This document shows positions 1 to 12,271 of a DNA stretch of 64,000 nucleotides, piece after piece; positions within the stretch are counted from its first letter, which is position 1, and every line of letters begins with the position of its first letter. The translations under genes were made by a program, and so were the position numbers. This DNA is from Bromus sterilis (Eukaryota > Streptophyta > Magnoliopsida > Poales > Poaceae): positions 198,925,782-198,989,781 of the forward strand of contig OX465600.1 of assembly GCA_950022295.1 (NCBI GenBank), given 5' to 3'. Below the pieces are notes generated by a model. It was given only the letters and a program-made list of their open reading frames with translations. It had not been told where the DNA came from and did not search any database.

Positions 1-1041
1 TAAAACAAACCGGGCCAGTGGGGAACATGTTTTTTCCTATTGGTCCAAGCTTGGCCGGCGAGGGCCCAGCCCCATGTGAGGTGCCCCGGTAACCCAAACC
101 CTGTTGAGACGGATGAGGACGATCCGAGAGCGCGACCGTCTTTTGGATTGGATATCGACTCCCCGGGGGCCACCCAGATTTTTTCGTCGTTAGTTAGAGG
201 GATTATGACGTCTGGACTCTCGGAACAACTCTTCAATGAGTGTCTTTAACGGGCCCGACTGAGAGAACCAGCGTACGTGCGGAGCCTTGTAATGGGCAGC
301 GTACGGTTATGGACGACTTGAGACCTACTCCTTGTTCATAGACAACAACAACTGAGATAATCATAATAACTTGATCAACGTGTGTATGCCTTGACTGCTT
401 CTTAATCGTCGGGATGCGAAGAGGAGGACAAGGATAGGATAGGTGTTATGATTGCGTCAGTAGGTGGATAGCAGACTTGTTGGAGGCGATTCCTCATCAA
501 ATGCTTGGTTCTCATCTTACTCTAAAATAGATCGTTAGCCACTCATATATTGCCAGTGCGTTCGCAACCTCACCACTACCCCCATCTTACCGTGAGAAGT
601 TAGTTACAAGACTTGTTGATATAGCTCACCTCTTTCTTTTCTCTTTTACGCACGTTATGCAAACTATCTTGGATTCAGAGGAGCTCGGCGACCCTTCTTC
701 TGGACGCCTTCGCGGAGACTCGAAGATGACTAGTTGGGCGGATCCCGGCGGAGAGCCTGGACCTGTGTGGTTATGGGGATCAATCATTTTCTCTTTCCCA
801 CTAGGCATTTGATTGTAGTCTGTACTCAGACATATATCTTCCGCTGATGTATTGTATTATGGCAATTGTATGCCGATTGTATGAGATGCTATATCCTTGT
901 AGCTGTAATGTTGTGATATCATGTTGGAACTCCGACGCATATGGCATTGTCATATGTCGCGGTGGGACCGATATGTGCTTCGTCCCCGGATCTGGATGGA
1001 AACATCTAGATCTGGAACAGTACCGCATATCGGGCCTTACA
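1..1041 (+). mobile_element. 3' end of a family-A LTR, cut by the window edge
   Basis: This stretch aligns with the last 1.1 kb of the complete family-A LTR at 20970-25206. Shared blocks include the lines around 160-200, 310-500 and 900-1041. Both copies end in the same CGGGCCTTACA; after it the 25.2-kb copy runs into a primer-binding site, whereas here the LINE 5' region begins. It is therefore read as the end of a 3' LTR whose element lies to the left of the window and was inserted in the LINE. Small ORFs in it are not conserved as proteins. Confidence 0.75.
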
Positions 1042-1084
1042 CTCCTCCCCCTACCGGCAACTCTCCTCCACTGCAAGGTCACCC

Positions 1085-1436
1085 ATGGCGAACATCCTAG
1101 TCATGCCGTACCACTTCCTGCCAGGTGTCCTCGACATCTCGCAGAACGAGGGTCGTTTGCAGAGAAGCACTGTGGTGGTGGGAGATCCGCCTCTCAACAG
1201 GGATCAGTATGCCCTCGTGCTGGTAAATCCCCCTCCTGATACTCAGCGTTCGGATGTGCTTTCATAAGTACGTGCAGTTCTTACAAATGATGATGATGCG
1301 GAGCCACTAGAGTGGGAGGTTTATCCTTTCTATGTTGGTTTGATTCGTCTGCCTTCCAGTTTGGTTAGAGATAGTTTGATTGATAGCAGCCCACATACTC
1401 TTGATAATGTTTCTGAATTCTCTCTGATACGTCATG
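1085..1436 (+). pseudogene. LINE ORF1, N-terminal part
   Basis: The frame starts MANILVMPYHFLPG and resembles the N-terminus of the ORF1 product of grass L1-type LINEs, an RNA-binding partner of ORF2 in this class; the match is from recognition, not a search. An in-frame TAA after codon 60 (just after SDVLS, near 1265) interrupts it. Beyond the stop the same frame stays open through VRAVLTNDDD and FSLIRH up to 1436, where element C1 is inserted. It resumes at 9463. The stop and the insertion make it a pseudogene. Confidence 0.75.
1432..1436. repeat. Target-site duplication of C1, left copy (TCATG)
   Basis: TCATG directly precedes the TGTAAC start of the C1 LTR and recurs at 9458-9462 right after its TTACA end. 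Confidence 0.92.
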
Positions 1437-4400
1437 TGTAACATCCCAAAATTCTCCGAATTTTGGAATGTTAATAAATTAAATAGATAATGATTGTTTG
1501 ATTGATGTGTTTGATTTTCTTTGGGATTTAAAACTTTTGGAGTTTATTGAATATTAAAAAGAGAGGGAATAAAAGGACTTTCCCTAATATTCATAATTGG
1601 TATTTCTTGGAATTTATTATTTAAAACAAAACCAACAAAACAAAAGGAGAGAAGGTAATATGACTCCTTCAACATATTAAAAGGTTGAAAAATATTTTAA
1701 ATCATTATTGGAATTCTTTGGAATATTCAAAACATTTTTCAACTCAAGGAAATTCATTTGAGAGGATATAAAATGAATTATCCCCTCTTTAATAAAGTTA
1801 GGAAGTATTTAGAATATTACTTTAAAGTTTTAAAATTTTATTTTGAGTATTATAAATAACTCTAAAAATATTTTAGGGATTTTATAATGCTAAGAGAGTT
1901 TTTATTTCATTTAAATGATTTATTAAATATTTTAAAAGAGTTGACAAGGTATTCCCATGGGATATTTTTTTTTTACAAAATTATTTACTGATGAAACAAT
2001 TTCAAAATTTATATTTTATTATTTAGAAATGGTTTGTCAATGCTTTTGACCAAATAAAAATATTTTAAATAAGTTATTGGATTTTATTTGATTTATGAAA
2101 AGTATTATATATTTAAATAAATTATTTAGAAAATGTTTTTAATTTTATTTTACTTTTTGGAAAATCTATTCATTAACTAATTTTCTTTGTATTATTTGAT
2201 GAATTTAGAAATTTATTTCATATTTTTCTGATGAATATTTCTTTTTCTACAATTTTTTGAAGTTCTTGTTTTAAATAAAAAGAAAAATCCGTAGCCCGGC
2301 CCAATAGTCGTTTGCGCCCACGAGCACAATTAGAGTCCGGGACGGACCCAATTAAGTTTTTTCCCCTCTGTCTATAAATAGATTTTGGAAAATCTATTTT
2401 CCTTTTCCCTTTTTTCTCACAATAAAAAAAACGAAAACCAGCGGGACCCGCGGGCCTCGCCGCCGCCCCCTCGGCTCGTCGCGAGCCTCCGCACCGCCCC
2501 GATTGGCCGCTCGCCGGAGAAGACCGGCCACCACCGCGGCCGGCCACGGCGCCGAACGCCGCCGCCGCGCGCCGTCCCCTCCACCGCGCCCGCACGCCGC
2601 CGTGCGCCACCTCCCGTGCGCCACTTCTTGTGCGTCGTCGAGGCGCTCTCCCTCGCCGGAGTTGCCCGCACGCCGGAGCTGCCCGGCTGCCTCCGCGAGC
2701 CCGCCGGCCGCCCCTCGCCACCGAACCGCCGTGCACCGCTGGCCGCCCCTCCCCACGCCGGTCACCCTCCCTCCACCGCGTCCTCGCCGGCCACGGCCTC
2801 CTCACGCCGGAGCACGACCGACCTCACCGGAGAAGCCTCGCTGGAGCCAACCCGATCCAGATCTGGTCCCAGGGACCCGATCAAGGTGAAACTTTGTCCT
2901 ACGCACTCGTGTTGTTCTGTACTTTAGCATGGAATAAATTTTTTCACACTTTGCACACTTTTGAATTTGAATTTATTTCAAATTCGTATTCAAATTCCGG
3001 AGGCCATATCTAGTAAACCGTTGATCCAAATCGAGTGATTCTTTTTGTGTTGGATCACTCGTTCCATGTACTTTCTGTATATATCATGTGTACACAAAAA
3101 TTCAAATGTTTCTTGATCTGTTTATATCCAAATTCAGTTCAAATTTGAACTTGCTATGACCTGCGTTGTAGTATTCCGTTTCACGCGATTCTTTTTGCAT
3201 ATCGGATCATTTGAGGCATGTTATCGGTAAGGTTCACACACTTTTCAAGTGGGCATGATATTCGCCTTGAATTCATAAATGTCCATGATCACAATTCCTT
3301 ACCGATGAATCTTTATCTGTTGACTCTCTCGAGTTCACTTCCACCGATCACCTTCGAGCACATCGACAGTTGTACCGTGTCAAGCCTTTTGTTTTGTTGC
3401 TCAAACCTTTGTGTTTGTTTGTTGATCTTTCGTTTGTGTTGTTGGTGTGATTGCTTATTTGAGTTCCTTCGTTGCGATAGATTCCCGGAGTGTGACGAAT
3501 AGAGTTGACTGGACCGTGAGAGCGAAGAACTTCACCGAATGGAAAAGGAAAGTTACACTTTGACCATACCTCAACCTATATTTTCTATTATGCATGTAGC
3601 AAATTATCACTCTATGCATGTGTAGGACTATATATTAGTTATGATTTAAACATAGTAGGATAGCCATATGTTCTGACCTTATAATTCATTGTCGCCCTAG
3701 GATCGTGGTTGTTATATACTGCCATCGCTTTGTAGACGGGGATTGGTTGAGTTATCATGGAGTTATGTGAGGATTAATTACTTGACTAGCAATTTTAAAT
3801 AGAAATCACCTCTGGATGGGCAGGGAATGCATCCTGGTTCTCATGCCTTGGATAAGGAGGGACCAGGGCTAAATGCTTCCCGAATGGTTGTTTTGGTGGT
3901 GAACCGGGTGCGTCATAGCGAGTACCCTCTGACGCAGTGGGCGCTGTCCAGGCTCAAAAAGATCGGACAGACAGTGTGACTAGTAGCTTCCATATACAAC
4001 CACTGGCTATATGGGCTCTGGCTTAGATGAGTAAGTTGTGGGGAACCTGGCCCTGGTAGCTAGCTGATGTAGATATGATAGGTGTACCGGCTACCAAAGG
4101 GTGTAGGCAACCTCTTCTGAAAGACTATGTCTCAATATTCGGGTTGAGTCCAGTGGGGAGAGTGTACAAACCACTGCAGAGTGTAAAAGCTGATCATGAT
4201 TAGCCGTGTCCACGGTTACGGACAACTTTGAGCAACTGGGCATTATTGTTGTTGGATGGTCTTGACAGATATTTCACCTTAATAAGAATTTGAGTGGGAA
4301 CTTTTAATAAAGGGATGGTTGGAATTGGTGTAGCCCGATTCAACCATACTTAGGACTAGCAAGATAAATTAAAATTTGATTAGTTGTAGTATATGAGGGA

Positions 4401-4831
4401 AAAATTAGCTTTCTGCAAAATAAAACCATAAGCCTTTCCTTTGACTTATCCTTGCATGTAGCGATAGGTCTGTTATATATTTTTTCGTGTCACTTGCCGT
4501 ACAAATCAGATGTACTGACCCGTTGTCGGGCTGTAACCTTCGGTGTTGCAGGATTATATACGACGAGTAAGTGTTACGTTGTAGGGTTACAATGCTATAC
4601 TCAACTGTGCCGGTGGAGTTGATGGACGCCACGAGGCTCTTTATTTTTTTCCGCTGTATTTTATTTGTAAGCTAGCCTTGAGCTATGCAGGTATGCTTTA
4701 TTGTAATACTGGATCTTCGATGTAATATACATGACATGTCGTTTATTCTTGATATTACATCATGTACTGTGTGTGCTAGCTATTGATCCAGGGACTAGCA
4801 CAGAATGCAAAGAGACTTGGATTCTTTAGAG
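1437..4831 (+). repeat. 5' LTR of element C1, last ~15 bp deleted
   Basis: The LTR runs from TGTAACATCCC to GATTCTTTAGAG and then jumps straight into internal sequence. Its sister LTR continues for another 15 bases to CGGGTCGTTACA. A very AT-rich first kilobase is followed by a TATA box (2373-2380), a GC-rich block (about 2440-2880) and a mixed T-rich part. It shares most of its length with 6151-9457 and, inverted, with 57461-60643. Confidence 0.88.
2373..2380 (+). promoter_or_regulatory. TATA box of the C1 5' LTR
   Basis: TATAAATA follows a pyrimidine run. The same motif is at 7086-7093 in the other LTR, and in inverted form (TATATAAA) in both C2 LTRs. Confidence 0.6.
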
Positions 4832-5109
4832 ATTAGAATAAATTACGTTTCCTTAGACCCCTTATCTATTTAGTATGCTTCAAGACTGAAAAAGACACAT
4901 CAACAAGGAGAATAACTTGACAAATGACGCAATGATATGAAGATTGTTTCGACATTGCAACACTGAAGCTGCCGTCATTGAAGACTTGAAGACCTGAAAG
5001 ATTCAAAGTTTCCACCGTTAGATCGTTTCTGTGAGCTGTCATTTCTTGTTTTACCGACAGCTACACATCAAAACTTATGTTTCAAAACTAGTGTGATGTT
5101 TGTATGGGT

Positions 5110-5142
5110 ATCTCTCTCTATCTCTCTCTACCTCTCTATCTA
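5110..5142. repeat. CT-rich microsatellite in C1
   Basis: A run of TATCTCTCTC-type units. The complementary GAGA run is at about 55682-55702 in C2, so it is ancestral to the family. Confidence 0.85.
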
Positions 5143-6137
5143 CATTCTATTCCCCCTCATCCTCATCCCTAAACTGAAGAAGCTACTACAATGGCTGCTA
5201 ATGTCAAGACTGGAATAAAGATGGATGCAACTTAATGCTAAGTTCAAGGATAACCCCGTGTGCCAGGATCTTACAACAAGCAAGCATAATCTTGCTGAGG
5301 GAAGGACCATGGAGCAAGTTGTAGTTCACTAGTGCACGTTTTGTAGTAGTTTGCGCAAACCTGAGAGTGGTGAAGAAACGATAGATGTTTGTTTGGCTTG
5401 CAGAAACATGGATTTATCTGAACCCAGTTCATGATCAAGAGGAAATTTCTGCAATGCTTGTGAGGATGACCGAGTGTTAGATTGCGTGATTCGCTAAACC
5501 ATATACAAGGTAATGATTTGGGTGCGGAATGGATTGGCCCCCATGAAGACTACCCTTATTATTCGCTCTTTCTATGCGGGATAGTAAATCTTGAGGGACT
5601 TACCTATAGCGGAGGGACGACGATGTTAAAGCCTAAACCATAGAATGGTACGATGTGTGACCCCTGTAGGAGATTACCGTTTGCGTTATACGGTGAGCAT
5701 GGACCAAGACCATTTGTTGCAGGTATTCCGTGGAAGTATTCGTGATGACCACCAAGAGTGTATCGATAGTTGGTTAGTATTGGCGCCTGACCGTCAGCTA
5801 TGAAGTCTCAGTACTTGGAGGACCCGTCTTGTGGATGCGTTGTTCAAGAAAACGACGGAGTATATGAACTATTCTAAGGATGCAACCGAAGGTGCAACAC
5901 TCCTGAAGACCAATGTATTTGGAAGACTCCTCTTTTGCTAAGGATTCAAGACCTGATAGGAGGAGGTGAATCTCTTTGAAGGATGTCATCGATGGATTAA
6001 GATTTTGAAGACCACGTCGCATTCCTTTTAAGGGTGGTAGTACCCTAGACCTTCGGAGGATCAAAGGATTGCGGTGAAGACCCGAACCCTAGCCTTTCTT
6101 TCTAGCCTTCTCGAATCTCGAGGACGAGATTCCTTTT

Positions 6138-6148
6138 AAGGGGGGAAG
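6138..6148 (+). promoter_or_regulatory. Polypurine tract of C1
   Basis: AAGGGGGGAAG lies two bases before the 3' LTR start, the expected place for plus-strand priming in an LTR retrotransposon. Confidence 0.75.
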
Positions 6149-6150
6149 TG

Positions 6151-9100
6151 TGTAACATCCCAAAATTCTCCGAATTTTGGAATGTTAATAAATTAAATAG
6201 ATAATGATTGTTTGATTGATGTGTTTGATTTTCTCTGGGATTTAAAACTTTTGGAGTTTATTGAATATTAAAAAGAGAGGGAATAAAAGGACTTTCCCTA
6301 ATATTCATAATTGGTATTTCTTCGAATTTATTATTTAAAACAAAACCAACAAAACAAAAGGAGAGAAGGTAATATGACTCCTTGAACATATTAAACGGTT
6401 GAAAAATGTTTTAAATTATTATTGGAATTCTTCTGAATATTTAGAACATTTTTCAACTCAAGGAAATTCATTTGAGAGGATATAAAATGACTTATCCCCT
6501 TTTTAATAAAGTTGGGAAATATTTAGTATATTACTTTAAAGTTTTTAAAAATTATTTTGAGTATTATAAATAACTCTAAAATTATTTTAGGGATTTTATA
6601 ATGCTAAGAGAGTTTTTATTTCATTTAAATGATTTAATAAATATTTTAAAAGAGTTGACAAGGTATTCCCATGGGATATTTTTATTTTACCAAATTATTT
6701 ACTGATGAAACAATTTTAAAATTTATATTTTATTATTTAGAAATGATTTGTCAATGCTTTTGACCAAATAAAAATATTTTAAATAAGTTATTGGATTTTA
6801 TTTGATTTATTAAAAATATTATATATTTAAATAAATTATTTAGAAAATGTTTTTATTTTTATTTTACATTTTGGAAAATCTATTCATTAAATAATTTTCT
6901 TTGTATTATTTGATGAATTTAGAAATTTATTTCATATTTTTCTGATGAATATTTATTTTTCTACAATTGTTTGAAGTTATGGTTTTAAATAAAAACAAAA
7001 ATCCGTAGCCCGGCCCAATAGTCGTTTTCGCCCACGAGCACAATTAGAGTCCGGGACGGACCCAATTTAGTTTTTCCCCTCTGTCTATAAATAGATTTTG
7101 GAAAATCTATTTTCCTTTTTCCTTTTTTCTCACAATAAAAAAACGAAAACCAGCGGGACCCGCGGGCCTCGCCGCCGCCGCCGCGCGCCGTCCCCTCCAC
7201 CGCGCCCGCACGCCGCCGTGCGCCACCTCCTGTGCGCCGTCGCGGCGCTCTCCTTCGCCGGAGTTGCCCTCACGCCGGAGCCGCCCGGCCGCCTCCACGA
7301 GCCCGCCGGCCGCCCCTCGCCGCCGCACCGCTGTGCACTTCTGGCCGCCCCTCCCCACGCCGGCCACCCTCGCTCCACCGCGTTCTCGCCGGCCATGGCC
7401 TCCTCATGCCGGAGCACGGCCGACCTCGCCAGAGAAGCCTCGCCGGAGTCAACCCGATCCAGATCTGGTCCCAGGGACCCGATCACGTTTTTCGTAAAAT
7501 TTGTATTTGCGGATAGGTCCTTTTTGCAGAAAAGACCTCGTTCTCGCGCCCGCAATATCTCCGCAACAGTAAGTCAGATCGAGGTGAAACTTTTTCCTAC
7601 GCACTCGTGTTGTTCTGTACTTTAGCATGGAATAAATTTCTGCATCGAGTGATTCTTTTTGCTTTGGATCACTCGTTGCATGTACTTTCTGTATATATCA
7701 TGTGTACACAAAAATTCAAATGTTTCTTGATCTGTTTAAATCCAAATTCAGTTCTAATTTGAACTTGCTATGACCTGCGTTGTAGTATTCCGTTTCACGT
7801 GATTCTTTTTGCATATCGGATCATTTGAGGCATTTTATCGGTAAGGTTCACAAACTTTTCAAGTGGGCATGGTATTCACCTTGAATTCATAAATGTCCAT
7901 GATAACAATTCCTTACCGATGAATCTTTAACTGTTGACTCTCTCGAGTTCACTTCCACCGATCACCTTCGAGCACATCGACAGTTGTACCGTGTCAAGCC
8001 TTTTTTTTGTTGCTAATACCTTTGTGTTTGTTTGTTGATCTTTTGTTTGTGTTGTTGGTGTGATTGCTTATTTGAGTTCCTTCGTTGCGATAGATTCTCG
8101 GAGTGTGACGAATAGAGTTGACTGGACCGTGAGAGCAAAGAACTTCACCGAATGGAAAAGGCAAGTTACACTTTGACCATACCTCAACCTATATTTTCTA
8201 TTATGCATGTAGCAAATTATCACTCTATGCATGTGTAGGACTATATATTACTTATGATTTAAACCTAGTAGGATAGCCATATGTTCTGACCTTATAATTC
8301 ATTGTCGCCCTAGGATCGTGGTTGTTATATACTGCCATTTCTTTGTAGACGGGGATTGGTTGAGTTATCATGGAGCTATGTGAGGATTAATGACTTGACT
8401 AGCAAACATAAATAGAAATCACCTCTGGACGGGCAGGGAATGCATCCTGGTTCTCATGCCTTGGATAAGGAGGGACCAAGGATAAATGCTTCCCGAATGG
8501 TTGTTTTGGTGGTGAACCGGGTGCGTCATGGCGAGTACCCTCTGACGCAGTGGGCGCCGTCCAGGCTCAAAAAGATCGGACAGACAGTGTGACTAGTAGC
8601 TTCCATGTACAACCACTGGCTATATGGGCTCTGTCTTAGATGAGTAAGTTGTGGGGAACCTGGCCCTGGTAGCTAGCTGATGTAGATATGATAGGTGTAC
8701 CGGCTACCAAAGGGTGGAGGCAACCTCTTCTGAAAGATTATGTCTCAATATTCGGGTTGAGTCCAGTAAGGAAAGTGTACAAACCTCTGCAGAGTGTAGA
8801 ACTGATCATGATTAGCCGTGTCCACGGTTACAGACAACTTTGAGCAACTGGGCATTATTGTTGTTGGATGGTCTTGACAGATATTTCACCTTAATAAGAA
8901 TTTGAGTGGAAACTTTTAATAAAGGGATGGTTGGAATTGGTGTAGCCCGATTCAACCATACTTAGGACTAGCAACATAAATTAAAATTTGATTAGTTGTA
9001 GTATATGAGGGAAAAATTAGCTTTCTGCAAAATAAAACCATAAGTCTTTCCTTTGACTTATCCTTGCATGTAGCGATAGGTCTGTTATATTTTTTTTGTG

Positions 9101-9457
9101 TCACTTGCCGTACAAATCAGATGTACTGACCCGTTGTCGGGCTGTAACCTTCGGTGTTGCAGGATTATATACGACGAGTAAGTGTTACGTTGTAGGGTTA
9201 CGATGCTATACTCAACTGTGCTGGTGGAGTTGATGGACTCCACGAGGATCTTTATTTTTTTCCGCTGTATTTTATTTGTAAGCTAGCCTTGAGCTATGCA
9301 GGTATGCTTTATTGTAATACTGGATCTTCGATGTAATATACATGACATGTCGTTTATTCTTGATATTACATCATGTACTGTGTGTGCTAGCTATTGATCC
9401 AGGAACTAGCACAGAATGCACAGAGACTTGGATTCTTTAGAGAACCGGGTCGTTACA
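6151..9457 (+). repeat. 3' LTR of element C1
   Basis: It starts TGTAACATCCC, ends CGGGTCGTTACA, and is 3307 bp long. Compared with the 5' LTR it lacks roughly 100 bp of the GC-rich block. It has a segment at about 7484-7580 that the 5' LTR lacks, and it lacks a piece found at about 2945-3035. The inverted C2 LTRs hold equivalents of both variable pieces, so the differences are deletions within C1. Confidence 0.9.
7086..7093 (+). promoter_or_regulatory. TATA box of the C1 3' LTR
   Basis: TATAAATA in the same context as 2373-2380, ahead of the GC-rich leader block. Confidence 0.55.
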
Positions 9458-9462
9458 TCATG
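9458..9462. repeat. Target-site duplication of C1, right copy (TCATG)
   Basis: This matches 1432-1436 perfectly. Removing C1 plus one copy puts the two LINE ORF1 halves in the same frame. Confidence 0.92.
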
Positions 9463-10912
9463 ATGAAGGACCGAATATGAGAAGGCCGATCATTGAGCGA
9501 GATGCCTGGGTTATGTTTCTTGCTTTTCCTATCCACTATCAAATTGAACACTATGTGAATAAAGTGGTTAACTATTTTGGGAGACTGATGGCTTGGCATA
9601 GGCCTAGTGTGAACAAAGCTAGAGTCATTGTCCGAGTGCTCATTGCTGAGCTGCGCAAAGTCCCGTACAGTGTGGTTATGCAGAGGTTCCCTGATGTTAG
9701 TGGCCCTAGCAAATCCTGGTCCATCCCTGTGTACATTCTCAATGGCAGCAACCCAAGTCCAGGGGTGCAGAGCAATGAGGATCCCTTTCCACCTCTTGGG
9801 GTCTCTCCTCACCCTGAACAACTCCCATTTATGTATCCAATGCAGGAGGCACAACACAATGCACATGTTTGGCAACTGCAGAATGCAGCGAATGCTTGGG
9901 ATCATGTTGTCCCCCCGCCGGTCATTCAGCAAGTGGGATGGGGACATTGGCCTGCAGCACCCCAGCAGCCAATGGGTTTCCGTGGTATTAACATGCGTCA
10001 GGTCCTGGGGTATGATGGTCCTTCTCTCATGGATGGGGTGGAGGATATTCAGGATGATGGTCTCAGGATGTGGAATGAGCATGTGGCTCAGATGGAAGAG
10101 GTTGCCCAAGCAGTGGTTCTGGGCGTGGTGTCTGTTGGTGCTCTGAGTCTGCTGATGGGATGCACTTTGTCAGAGCTAGGGGAGAACCATTAGTTATGTC
10201 TATAATTTCACCTCTACCCAAGTTTCCTTGGAAGCTAGTGATTCTTATGGCGCGCATTTATTTCCATCGCCCCTGCATTGGTTGGGATCTTCAACAGTTG
10301 GAGGTTGATCTTTGTCAGGAGTGCCTCAACATGTTCCAGCTTCATTTATCCAGGCATGTGGGAGCCGCATGTTTCTCTTGGATTCCTACGTGTCCATATG
10401 ATAAGCGCTCCAATGTGTTCTTGTGCTCCCCTGAAGTGTTCTTTGTTCTGATCCAAGCCACGGAGCAATACATGTCTGCAATGTTATCCAAGCTCTGTTC
10501 ACATGTGAAAGGGGATGTTATCCCTGAGCTGGGTGCGACAGATACTCAAGCCTATGAGTTGGCGCCTGTTGGTCAGATAGCTGAAAGCTCTATGCGCAAC
10601 AAGAGACGCAAGGTTCAGGCTCCCACTGCTATGAGTTTGGTCAGATGCAGCTCTCTCTCCAATAGATATCAAGGTTTCAAAGCTCCCTCTCTTGCAGTTA
10701 ACCCCAAGAAGAACTCTGCTGTGCGCTCCCGCAAGACTCCAGTTGTTGCTGGTGACTCTGGTGAGTTGGTGATGCAGGAAGTGGAAACTGCAGTCCACAC
10801 TGGCACTCCCATCAAGACTCTGCAAGATTGGGGGTCCAAGCTCTATGGCATCCCCCCTGAAGAACTCACTGAAGAAAATCTTTCCAGGGGCTCAAATGGC
10901 CCATCGGTTTAA
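9463..10912 (+). pseudogene. LINE ORF1, middle and C-terminal parts
   Basis: The frame continues directly from the LINE ORF1 half ending at 1436. The product includes DAWVMFLAFPIHYQIEHYV and SKSWSIPVYILNGSN, typical to my eye of ORF1 proteins of grass LINEs. It runs to a stop at 10193. A second frame, open from 10160 to 10912, carries FPWKLVILMARIYFHRP and a basic C-terminal tail, so a frameshift near 10150-10190 splits the original ORF. ORF2 starts about 40 bases downstream, the usual L1 order. The antisense ORF at 9453-10109 is a shadow. Confidence 0.75.
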
Positions 10913-10955
10913 GGGGATCTTCTTTTATGTATTATCTATCTATTTTGGCTCTTAG

Positions 10956-12271
10956 TTGGTACTTGTTCCAGTGGATGTTCACTGTTATATCATCCAGTTG
11001 TACCCAAATAAATTTTCTTTTATAAGTCTGCCTGTCTGGTCGATCTTATGTTGGAATATGAGAGGGCTGAATTCTGCTGATAAGAAAATGGAACTTAGAA
11101 AGAAAATTGATGAAACGGGATGTAACATCATTTGCTTCCAGGAAACTAAAAAAGAAGACTGTAATATACAGTTCATCAAAACCTGTTGCCCCAAACGATT
11201 AGATCAGTTTTCTTTTATGCCGTCCAATGGAGCTTCTGGGGGATTGTTAATTGTGTGGGCAAGTGCACATTTTGTTGGGAATATAATCCATCAAGAAGAG
11301 TTTATCCTAACCGTCAATCTTGAATCCTTGCATTTGAATAAGTCCTTGTGCTTGTCTAATATTTATGGGCCTTGTGACAATGAGAAAAGAGAGATATTCC
11401 TGTCCTGGTTTCATAATATGCAATTTGATTCTAATGATCTATGGATGTATCTTGGTGACTTTAACATGATGAGATCTTCGGAAAACAAAAACCTACCTAG
11501 GGGTAATATTGATGTGATGAACATTTTCAATGAACTCATCAGTGAGCTAGCTCTGATTGAGATCCCTCTTAAGGGACAAAAATATACATGGAGTAATATG
11601 CAAGAATCCCCACTACTGGAACAGTTGGATTGGGTATTTTCTTCAGTGGAATGGAAATCTGTTTTCGCACACACCATGGCTAAAACTCTGGCTAGGCCAA
11701 CATCAAATCATGTGCCTATTCTTATTTCCATTGAGACCTCCATTCCAAAAAGCTCAATCTTCAGATTTGAGATTTTTTGGACTGACCAACCTGGTTTTTT
11801 GCACACAGTTCAGACATCTTGGCATCAGTATCTGCATGTTTCTAACAGTGCTACTTTCCTCTCAAAGAAACTGAAGAGACTGAGATATGCCCTGAAGAAA
11901 TGGAGTAAATCCATATCAAATCTCAGCAATCTACTGGAAAAGTCCAATGAAGTGCTGCAGAATTTAGATAAAATGGAGGAAAGCAGAATCTTGTCAGTCC
12001 CTGAGAGAAATTTCAGAACCATCCTGAAAAAGCACATTATCAGGTTACTGGAGTACATGAATGCTTACTGGAAAAAAAGATGCACTTTTCGAGAGGTCAC
12101 ACTAGGGGAAGAAAATACAAAATATTTCCATGCTAGAGCTACTGAAAGATTCAGGAGAAACTGCATTGTCTCTGTCACAATGCCAGATGGCTCTCAATTG
12201 GAGACCCACCATGAAAAGGCAAATTCATTTTACAACTCCTTCAAAAATAGGGTGGGAGTGATTGGAGAAAC
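10956..12271 (+). pseudogene. LINE ORF2, endonuclease (APE-type) and linker
   Basis: ORF2 of L1 LINEs nicks target DNA with an apurinic-endonuclease-like domain and primes reverse transcription there. Visible landmarks in order are ILCWNMRGLN (Asn), CFQETK (catalytic Glu), NIYGP, YLGDFNMM (Asp/Asn), QLDWVFSS (family LDRxF) and TSNHVPIL (family SDHxPI). The SDH-to-SNH and LDR-to-LDW changes should weaken catalysis. The domain is followed by a helical linker and a region that begins to resemble the RT N-terminus (EENTKYFHARA). The listed start is the upstream ATG; the domain itself begins near 11040. The frame is broken at 12271 by a solo LTR. Confidence 0.82.
12267..12271. repeat. Target-site duplication GAAAC, left copy
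   Basis: GAAAC immediately precedes TGTTGG and matches 13619-13623. Confidence 0.85.

Larger units (their letters stand above)
4832..6150 (+). other. C1 internal region, no coding capacity
   Basis: Inverted, this matches about 54758-55985 of copy C2. Relative to C2, some 1.5 kb at the 5' side is gone, including the primer-binding site and gag. It contains a CT-rich microsatellite. The right end reads GACGAGATTCC, then a purine run, then the 3' LTR. Short ORFs here, such as 5798-6064 on the minus strand, have no recognisable product. Confidence 0.8.
1437..9457 (+). mobile_element. Gypsy-type LTR element C1, non-autonomous and internally deleted
   Basis: The two LTRs start TGTAACATCCC, and the right one ends in CGGGTCGTTACA. 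The 5-bp duplication TCATG at 1432-1436 and 9458-9462 bounds the insertion exactly. The internal part is only about 1.3 kb and has no gag or pol. The inverted copy C2 (52681-60643) keeps 2.7 kb of internal sequence, including a primer-binding site and a decayed gag, both missing here. The LTRs differ from each other by several indels of tens to over a hundred bases, so the insertion is not recent. Confidence 0.9.

Noticed and set aside
2218..2927. Several overlapping Arg/Ala/Pro-rich ORFs (also at 7098-7625, 53452-54136, 59598-60098)
   Set aside because: All sit in the GC-rich block of family-C LTRs, are open on both strands because of composition, and change between copies.
9453..10109. 218-codon minus-strand ORF
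   Set aside because: It is antisense to LINE ORF1, whose sense frame matches the LINE family and joins correctly across the C1 insertion.
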